Shown here: piece after piece, positions 5,043 to 10,695 of the stretch
Numbering within the stretch: the first letter of the stretch is position 1
Layout of the letters: the number at the start of each line of letters is the position of its first letter
DNA from: an uncultured Bacteroidota bacterium
Lineage (GTDB): Bacteria > Bacteroidota > Bacteroidia > Flavobacteriales > UA16
Direction: 5' to 3'
Assembly (NCBI GenBank): GCA_902535565.1
Contig: CACAUH010000047.1
Span: 1-10,695 of the forward strand
DNA: 10,695 nucleotides
The notes under the pieces: generated by a model
Database searches by the model: none
What the model was told of the DNA's origin: nothing
Seen by the model: the letters and a program-made list of their open reading frames with translations, nothing else
Position numbers and translations under genes: made by a program

Positions 5043-7610
5043 ATGAGCGACCGTCCGAAACCTGCCCAGCTCCTCCGTTCCGCCTTGCCGCATTTCATTG
5101 CTGTCGTTTTGTTGATGGCAACAGCGGTTTCATTTTATTCCAAGTCGTTTGATGGTTATCGCTTGAGGATGCCTGATATCGAGCATTTCATTGCCACTGC
5201 GAAGGAGGTGAATGACCATCGTGCGCGAACTGATGGCGAGCAGGCGCTATGGACGGACAGTCAATTTGGTGGGATGCCCACCTTCCAACTGGGCCTTAGG
5301 ACGCACGATGTCAATGCGGGATCATGGCTGAGCAGGACACTTCGATTGGGGATCCCTCAACCGGCAGATCACCTTTGGATGGCATTGTTGTGTGCCTATT
5401 TGTTGGCGGCTTTGCTGGGCTGTGGTCCGTGGGTGTCTGCACTTGTGGCCTTTGGATTTGGGTTTAGTTCACTGAACATTCTCTATTTGGGAGCGGGCCA
5501 TGCATCCAAGGTGATGTCCATCGCGACCTTGCCGGGCATCTTGGCTGGGGTGCTGGTCGCCTACCGGCGCAACTTATGGCTGGGTGCTGGTCTCGCCTGT
5601 GCGTTCACTGCGGTGAACTTGGCAGCCAATCACTTTCAGATGACCTATTACCTGGCGTTTTTGGTCGGGGCCATTGGCATTGCAGAAACGCTGCGCTTGG
5701 TGATGGCAGGATATCTGCGGCGAGCACTTGTGACGGGAGGAGTACTGTTGGCTTCTGCAGGCTTGGCAGTTGTACCCAATTTGGCACTGATTGGCCCCAC
5801 TTTGGACTATACGCCCTACACGACAAGGGGTGAAGTCTTGCTCGATCCAGTTGGCGGAGTGGAGGTAGGAGACGCAGGATTGGATAAGGACTACATTCTC
5901 CAATACAGCATGGGTCGAGGTGAATGGTGGAGCATCCTTGTGCCCGATATCAAGGGGGGCAACAGCCCGTTGTACTGGGGTGAACAGCTTTTCAGTGGCG
6001 GGGCATTTTATTTCGGGGCCATTCTGGTGGCCTTGTTTTTGGCATCGTTGATTTTGCGCCGTGATGTCTTGCGTTGGCCCATGCTGGTGGTGGCTGCATT
6101 GGCGGTGGTGCTGTCGTGGCGTGATGCGTCGGGTTTAACCGATTTCTTCCTCGACAATGTGCCTGGATTTGCGAAGTTCCGGGACACCAAGATGATGCTC
6201 ATGCTGATTCAATGCATGTTGCCGATTGGGGTTGGGCTGCTCCTGCGAGATGCGCTTGCGGGGCGAATTGAATGGGGGAAAAAGCTGTTTGTCGCTGCTG
6301 GGGTTCCCGTGTTGCTGATGCTCGTGTTTGCGCTGGTGCCGACCCTTGTTTTCGATTTTGAAAGTCACGTTCGACCTGACCGTGCTGTGGAACAGCTGGG
6401 TGCGGGTCGGGCCTTGGAGGAGCGCTTGGCGGTTTTTCAGGCGGATGTGTGGCGCAGTTTTGGTTTGGTTCTCCTCGGCATGGGCGCTTTCCTGACCATT
6501 GTTCGACTTCGCGCGTCGCTTCCGGGCAAGCCGTTGGCGGCGAACATTGTTGTTGGGGTCCTCGCTTTGGTTACCCTGGTCGAGATGCAATCTGTGGACC
6601 GCCGTTATCAGCCCGCAGACAAGGGGTGGGTTCGCACAGTTGAGTTCAATTTTCCTTACACCCCGAACAATGCCGACGAGGCCATTTTTGCAGACCGTTT
6701 GCGCATGAATCCGGCGCATCAGGCGATCATTGATGCGGAGGTTTCACGTGTCAGAAATGCTTATGATGGACGCATTGGAAAGCGAGAGGAGCGCATACTG
6801 GACGCCGCCAGATTCTCGGGATTGCAGACAGTGGACCATTTTAGGGTTCTCAATTTGCGCGGGGCGTTCAGTGACGCAACGACGAGTTATTTCCACAGAA
6901 GTGTGGGAGGCTATCACGGTGCCAAACTCCGTCGTTACCAAGACCTGATTGAGCGGGTGTTGCAGCCCGAACAGCAGGCATTTGCGGCCAAGGCCAATGG
7001 TGAAGGCGTAGACGCTGCATTGTCGGCCATGCCGGTCCACCACATGCTCAACACGCAGTACATCGTATACGATCCTGCCCAACAACCCATTCAGAATCGA
7101 AATGCACTCGGAAATGGATGGTTTGCTTCGGGGTGGACAACGGCGGATGGTGCTGAGGCGGAAATGGAGGCGCTGCAGTCCTTAAAGGCCCCCCGTGAGG
7201 CAGTGATTTCCGAGGATGACGCAGACGCATTGGTCGGCGTGGTTCCGGGTGCTGCAGATGGAGGACAGGTTGTGCTTTCGGAATTCACGCCGGATTGGCA
7301 GCGCTACCAAGTCCAAGCCCCTGCCAAGGGCTTGTTGGTGTTCAGCGAAATCCACTACCCGGAAGGCTGGGTCTTGACCATTGATGGCGAGCCGGCTGAG
7401 TTGCTGCGTGTCAACTATGCCTTCCGGGCCGCGGTGGTTCCCGAGGGCTCCCATGAGGTGGAGATGCGCTTCGTGGTGCCTTCGTTGACGACGGCCCGAA
7501 CAATTGCGTCGATGGGCAGTGTGCTCATTTTGCTGGTGTTGTTGGGCAGCCTTTGGGCCGCATTCACCGGGCGCGGAAAGGTTGAAGAAGAGGGGGCTGA
7601 AGTCAGTTGA
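5043..7610 (+). CDS. YfhO-family polytopic membrane protein (putative GT-C-like glycosyltransferase)
   Basis: This 855-residue protein has about a dozen or more predicted membrane helices. One is N-terminal (residues 12-32), a cluster spans about 108-250, a second cluster spans about 318-515, and one helix lies close to the C-terminus (827-848). The first outer loop carries motifs typical of Bacteroidota YfhO proteins: MPDIEHFIATAKEVNDHR (43-60) and LWTDSQFGGMPTFQLG (69-84). A large soluble region (about 520-820) ends in a beta-rich segment with IHYPEGWVLTIDGEPAELLR, also typical of the family. YfhO proteins resemble GT-C transferases that use lipid-linked sugars; in Bacillus YfhO is tied to lipoteichoic acid glycosylation. 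The Bacteroidota substrate is not known to me. It is the last gene of the carB operon, and its stop overlaps the convergent gene. The start at 5043 has no Shine-Dalgarno. Confidence 0.93.
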   Translation: MSDRPKPAQLLRSALPHFIAVVLLMATAVSFYSKSFDGYRLRMPDIEHFIATAKEVNDHRARTDGEQALWTDSQFGGMPTFQLGLRTHDVNAGSWLSRTLRLGIPQPADHLWMALLCAYLLAALLGCGPWVSALVAFGFGFSSLNILYLGAGHASKVMSIATLPGILAGVLVAYRRNLWLGAGLACAFTAVNLAANHFQMTYYLAFLVGAIGIAETLRLVMAGYLRRALVTGGVLLASAGLAVVPNLALIGPTLDYTPYTTRGEVLLDPVGGVEVGDAGLDKDYILQYSMGRGEWWSILVPDIKGGNSPLYWGEQLFSGGAFYFGAILVALFLASLILRRDVLRWPMLVVAALAVVLSWRDASGLTDFFLDNVPGFAKFRDTKMMLMLIQCMLPIGVGLLLRDALAGRIEWGKKLFVAAGVPVLLMLVFALVPTLVFDFESHVRPDRAVEQLGAGRALEERLAVFQADVWRSFGLVLLGMGAFLTIVRLRASLPGKPLAANIVVGVLALVTLVEMQSVDRRYQPADKGWVRTVEFNFPYTPNNADEAIFADRLRMNPAHQAIIDAEVSRVRNAYDGRIGKREERILDAARFSGLQTVDHFRVLNLRGAFSDATTSYFHRSVGGYHGAKLRRYQDLIERVLQPEQQAFAAKANGEGVDAALSAMPVHHMLNTQYIVYDPAQQPIQNRNALGNGWFASGWTTADGAEAEMEALQSLKAPREAVISEDDADALVGVVPGAADGGQVVLSEFTPDWQRYQVQAPAKGLLVFSEIHYPEGWVLTIDGEPAELLRVNYAFRAAVVPEGSHEVEMRFVVPSLTTARTIASMGSVLILLVLLGSLWAAFTGRGKVEEEGAEVS

Positions 7611-8889
7611 CCCGGTACCCTTCGTCGGACCAGCGATCGAGCCATTCCCCTCGCCATGCACGGCGGGGTTTGAACGTGCGTGGCGGGCTTCTTCTGATCA
7701 TCCAACGAATGATGGGCATCGCCAGTGGCAATCGAATGTGGACCCAGGTTGACATTGAAACCGGCAGCGCGCCGATTGTGCTTTTGATTTCCAGTGCAGT
7801 GCGGCCCATGACCACGCGACGCGCACTGCATTCGATGCCCCATCCGATGAACTCGATTAGCATGCGCTGGTAGAGTGCGTACTCCTTGTTTAGTTCGGGG
7901 TCGAACCCCACAAAATAGGCTTCGATGGTGCCACCGTCTTTGGTATCTGTAGATGGGCCCGTGGAGCCTTCTGTGGTATGATGGAGGCCGCAATGAAACC
8001 CGACGAGTTGGCCTTCATGGCGGTGGGTCACCAGCAAAAAGTCGTCTCCCCATTCCTCTGTCAATCTGGCAAAGTCATCTTTTTCCAATCCCCCCATGAC
8101 GATGCTTGCACGCCCATATACGCGGCGGTACATCGAGATGAGGTCGGGTCCCATGGCCCGCAACTTCTTTGGATCAGTGATGCGCTCCAAGACGATGTCG
8201 GCATTGCGGGAAATGATGCTCCGGACTTTGGTTCGGGCTTTGGTTCGAAGGGCTTCCATCCATTCGTCTTGGCTGGTCCATGCCGGGTCCAATGGTGTCA
8301 CCATCAATGGATCAAACGTTGCGCGTTGCCACTTTCTGGACCAGTGGGGTTGGAGTGCAGCGTCTTGGTCTTGGCCGAAGTCTTTGGCCATCCAGACCCT
8401 GCTTTTCCAGTGGCTGGCGCACTCTTCAAATGCACGTTCGGTGAAGCGCACACGGGCCGTGGGCGGAATGCTGGGGTCCCATCTGAATGCGTGCTCACCC
8501 GTGCCCAGGCTTTGGCCCGCTACGATTGTGCGGAAACGAAAAGGCTGCCCACCGGGATGCAGAATTTTCATCAGGATTTTGACGCCAAGGGAGACGTTCA
8601 TGTGCTCTTCGGGGGAGCGGGACTCTGTGAGTACGGACTGCATGTGTATTCCACCCAAGCACGTTCCTTCTGGGGTCTTCAAGAGCCCGATGCGGCAGGT
8701 CACCTTTGTCTGCCCTGCCATGGCCCGGAAATAGCGGGGATCGGTGTAGGCGGATGGGGCCGGAAGTGCATTCCATTGGTCCCATGGGACGGTCATCATC
8801 TCGTCAAACCAAGTCCATCGCGCGCCGTCGAGCGCAGGGGAACCCTCTGCCTGTGCAGAGCTTACAGTGCTGTGGTTGGCGGTGGTCAT
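7603..8889 (-). CDS. FemAB/GNAT-like acyltransferase family protein
   Basis: This 428-residue protein resembles the Bacteroidota GNAT-fold proteins often labelled 'peptidogalycan biosynthesis/recognition' (FemAB-like). The N-terminal half carries SAYTDPRYFRAMAG (46-59) and a central TIVAGQSLGTGEHAFRW (121-137), similar to a GN..TGEHG motif I associate with this family. The C-terminal half has the GNAT-like pattern FLLVTHRHEGQLVGFHCGLH (284-303), then TIEAYFVGFDPELNKEYALY (321-340) followed by QRMLIEFIGWGI, and VVMGRTALEIKSTIGA. There is no signal peptide. The hydrophobic stretch near 386-396 is short, and the very basic C-terminus may contact membrane or nucleic acid. The substrate is unknown; aminoacyl or acyl transfer to an envelope precursor is a family-based guess. 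I took the ATG at 8889; the next in-frame Met is residue 31. It lies 79 bases downstream of a receptor gene on the same strand. Confidence 0.72.
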   Translation of the reverse strand: MTTANHSTVSSAQAEGSPALDGARWTWFDEMMTVPWDQWNALPAPSAYTDPRYFRAMAGQTKVTCRIGLLKTPEGTCLGGIHMQSVLTESRSPEEHMNVSLGVKILMKILHPGGQPFRFRTIVAGQSLGTGEHAFRWDPSIPPTARVRFTERAFEECASHWKSRVWMAKDFGQDQDAALQPHWSRKWQRATFDPLMVTPLDPAWTSQDEWMEALRTKARTKVRSIISRNADIVLERITDPKKLRAMGPDLISMYRRVYGRASIVMGGLEKDDFARLTEEWGDDFLLVTHRHEGQLVGFHCGLHHTTEGSTGPSTDTKDGGTIEAYFVGFDPELNKEYALYQRMLIEFIGWGIECSARRVVMGRTALEIKSTIGALPVSMSTWVHIRLPLAMPIIRWMIRRSPPRTFKPRRAWRGEWLDRWSDEGYRVN

Positions 8890-8903
8890 GTCTTACGCGG
8901 ACG

Positions 8904-8911
8904 CGAAACTA
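8904..8911 (-). promoter_or_regulatory. Weak candidate -7 element for the FemAB/GNAT-like gene
   Basis: On the minus strand TAGTTTCG matches TAnnTTTG at 7 of 8 positions and lies about 14 bases before the ATG at 8889. The nearest upstream TTTG is 24 bases away, which is too far for a good -33 element. If real, the gene has its own short-leader promoter in addition to any readthrough from the receptor gene. Confidence 0.22.
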
Positions 8912-8940
8912 TGACTTACAGGGGCGCTTGAAGTTCAAAG

Positions 8941-8959
8941 CGACACATGATTCATGTCG
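8941..8959 (-). terminator. Imperfect hairpin just after the receptor stop codon (weak terminator candidate)
   Basis: On the minus strand CGACATG-AATCA-TGTGTCG forms a 7-bp stem with two G-U pairs and a 5-base loop, starting 9 bases past the receptor stop. It is followed by CTTTGAACTTC rather than a clean T-run. It may reduce transcription into the next gene or protect the 3' end, but it is not a convincing Rho-independent terminator. Confidence 0.25.
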
Positions 8960-8968
8960 GCAAACACC

Positions 8969-10695
8969 TCAGAAGTCACCGCCATCAAACCCGCTGTTCC
9001 CGCTGCTCCTGTCAAATCCGCCTTTTCCCCGGCGCTGCCCGGGTTCGAGTTTACCAAATGTCCATGTGAGGGAAGCATAGACGAATCGGGACTGGCGCTT
9101 GAATGTGCCGTCTTGGAAGAAATCGCGGCCTTCAGAGGTATACGTCCATTGGCGCTGGTCGAATACGTCGCTGACCCGCAAAGAGGCACGGAGCTTTCCG
9201 TCGTAGAAATCCCGATTAACTGCTGCACTGTGGGAAATGTAACCGGCGAAGGTGCCTTGGGCGTATTCTGCTGGGGCGCGATAGCGGCCATCGATTTGTA
9301 CCTTCCAGTCTCCTGTTACCAGTGCCGAAACCTGGTATCCTGCGTTGCCTTGAAATCCATTGTTTCCGAGGTCGGGTGCCAGGTTGGATCCATCGGTACG
9401 TTGGTAGTAGACGCTTCCGTTGAGGCGGACTTGCAGTGTGCGTCCCTTCCGCCACATGGCCACGATTTCCAACCCTGAATTGCTCTGGCGCGCGAGGTTG
9501 ACGAAGCTGCGGTATGCGATGCCCGCGTCGTCCACTTCGATGAACCGGCGAATCACGTCTCGCGTGGTCTTGTAGAAGAGTGAGGTTGTCAGGGTTAGTG
9601 ACTTGGTGGTCAGCTGGTGGCCCAACTCTAGACCCTCTGTGTATTCAGGACGGAGAAAGGGATTCCCGTAGCGCAGGTTCCTCGGGTCAGCGTTGTCCAC
9701 GAATGGATTGACTTGTCGTCCCCGCGGTCTGTTGACCCGGCGGTTGTAGCTGAGCACCCATTGGTTTCTGTCGTCAACGGTGTAGCTCAGGTTGGCAGAG
9801 GGATAGAAGCTCACGTAGTCGTTGACGAAGACTGCATCGTCTCCGCCCAATTGTGCGACTGCAGCAGCGATGTCAGCGCTGTCGCCTTCCAGCTCGGCGG
9901 TGGTGTAGACAACCTCGCCGCGCCCTCCGATTTGAACGCCCCACGCACCGTATTTCCTGCCCCATGTCGCATAGGCGGCGTGGATGTCTTCCCGATAGCG
10001 AAAGTCGTAGGCTTGCGTGAACGGCATCCCAACACTGTCGCGTTGCCAGAACCGTTGGTCCTCGTTGCTTTCTCGGAGGATGGTCTTGTAACCGAATTCC
10101 AGTTTGCCGTCGTGATCGAGTGGTTTTTCGTAATCCACTTGAAGTGTCGCGTTCCAGTTGCCTCCGTCATTGAGGTTGGCATTGGACAGGTAATTTGAAT
10201 CGAGGACCTGTGAGGGCAAGTCCTGCCAGAGGGAGTCGAGGGAGGTTCCCTCGCGCTGTGACCATCGGGCAAAGGCTTGAAGGATGTGACGTTCGCCGTA
10301 TTTGTGCTCGAATCCGAGGTCGAGGTCGGTGGAGGCGTTGTCTCGCTGTGAAATGCCATACCGAGTGAAACCGCCAATTGCATCCGTGCTCCAGGTCTCG
10401 AGGTTGACCACGTCTTCTACGCCAGTGTTTTCACCCTGATTGCTTCGGACGCCAATGTTCCATGTTGTTTTTGGTGATGGCATCCAATCGAGCCCTACCC
10501 GCGCGTTCCAACTCCGGTTTTGACTGTCGGCAAAACTGTTTGAGACCAACGTGCTCAAGGAGTCATGTGCTCCACCGAGGTCTCCGCCGAAACTTTGGCG
10601 TCGCTCGCTGTCGCCACTTCGGTAGTTGTTTCGCTGGTTCCAGCCGAGGTTAAAGGAAAAGTTGAGTTGTTGACCTCGTACGTTTCCGTTGACCG
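8969..10695 (-). CDS. TonB-dependent receptor, C-terminal beta-barrel part (runs off right edge)
   Basis: The minus frame is open from the right edge to the TGA at 8969-8971 (575 codons visible), so the start lies outside the window. The sequence shows repeating amphipathic beta-strands with alternating aromatic residues throughout. It carries NRRVNRPRGRQVNPFVDNAD and LRYGNPFLRPEYTEGLELGH (about 9620-9750), a hallmark of the outer-membrane beta-barrel protein family (OMP_b-brl_3 type) in Bacteroidota, normally preceded by a carboxypeptidase-regulatory-like domain and a plug. The last strands include FVYASLTWTFGK. A Gly/Arg/Ser-rich tail ending in DGGDF then follows, so the barrel is not the very C-terminus. 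It is unrelated in detail to the receptor at the left edge. No substrate can be assigned; neither a SusD-like partner nor the leader is in the window. The next gene downstream is the FemAB/GNAT-like gene. Confidence 0.92.
   Translation of the reverse strand, partial: VNGNVRGQQLNFSFNLGWNQRNNYRSGDSERRQSFGGDLGGAHDSLSTLVSNSFADSQNRSWNARVGLDWMPSPKTTWNIGVRSNQGENTGVEDVVNLETWSTDAIGGFTRYGISQRDNASTDLDLGFEHKYGERHILQAFARWSQREGTSLDSLWQDLPSQVLDSNYLSNANLNDGGNWNATLQVDYEKPLDHDGKLEFGYKTILRESNEDQRFWQRDSVGMPFTQAYDFRYREDIHAAYATWGRKYGAWGVQIGGRGEVVYTTAELEGDSADIAAAVAQLGGDDAVFVNDYVSFYPSANLSYTVDDRNQWVLSYNRRVNRPRGRQVNPFVDNADPRNLRYGNPFLRPEYTEGLELGHQLTTKSLTLTTSLFYKTTRDVIRRFIEVDDAGIAYRSFVNLARQSNSGLEIVAMWRKGRTLQVRLNGSVYYQRTDGSNLAPDLGNNGFQGNAGYQVSALVTGDWKVQIDGRYRAPAEYAQGTFAGYISHSAAVNRDFYDGKLRASLRVSDVFDQRQWTYTSEGRDFFQDGTFKRQSRFVYASLTWTFGKLEPGQRRGKGGFDRSSGNSGFDGGDF

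Noticed and set aside
7978..8931. Plus-strand open frame of 317 codons
   Set aside because: It is antisense to the FemAB/GNAT-like gene, whose frame carries recognisable GNAT-like patterns. The plus-strand product has none.
8969..8983. GGDF at the receptor C-terminus, resembling a diguanylate cyclase motif
   Set aside because: These are the last four residues of a Gly-rich tail on an outer-membrane barrel, with no GGDEF domain around them.
1..10695. Repeats, CRISPR arrays, insertion sequences, tRNA or rRNA genes
   Set aside because: Read by eye on both strands, I saw no direct-repeat array, transposase-like frame, terminal inverted repeats or tRNA-like cloverleaf. Small or diverged cases could be missed without computation.

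Overview
The window looks like a chromosomal segment from a Bacteroidota bacterium, probably Flavobacteriales-like and moderately GC-rich. Several features support this. Candidate promoters carry the Bacteroidota -7 element TAnnTTTG instead of a sigma70 TATAAT box, and none of the gene starts I inspected has a clear Shine-Dalgarno sequence. CarB lacks the C-terminal MGS-like domain of enterobacterial CarB. A small DUF4834-like membrane protein sits next to a large YfhO-family protein, and there are two TonB-dependent outer-membrane receptors.

Layout. From 1 to 502 (minus) lies the N-terminal part of a TonB-dependent receptor, running off the left edge. Its leader (503-648) holds a compact TPP (THI-box) riboswitch aptamer, two hairpins and a good TTG-N19-TAnnTTTG promoter, so the receptor is most likely a thiamin-class importer. 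Divergent from it, at 716, a cysQ-like gene starts well but loses CysQ similarity after the first metal-binding motif, near 1030. At that same spot a minus-strand alpha/beta hydrolase (start about 1829) ends before its expected catalytic histidine. The simplest reading is one breakpoint, a deletion or an assembly join, that cut the 3' ends off two convergent genes.

From 1966 to 7610 (plus) runs an apparent operon: carB (carbamoyl phosphate synthase large subunit), a 72-residue DUF4834-like membrane protein overlapping the carB stop by 4 bases, and an 855-residue YfhO-family polytopic membrane protein. It meets a minus-strand FemAB/GNAT-like gene (7603-8889) tail to tail with an 8-base overlap. 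Upstream of that gene on the same strand is the C-terminal three quarters or so of a second, different TonB-dependent receptor (8969 to the right edge).

How the genes relate. The left receptor and its riboswitch form a thiamin-responsive uptake unit. carB belongs to pyrimidine and arginine synthesis. The YfhO and GNAT-like proteins suggest cell-envelope modification, but their substrates cannot be read from sequence. I see no mobile element, CRISPR array, tRNA or rRNA. The most useful leads are the divergent pyrophosphate-side loop of the TPP aptamer and the reciprocal truncation at about 1030. I found no clearly new multi-gene system.
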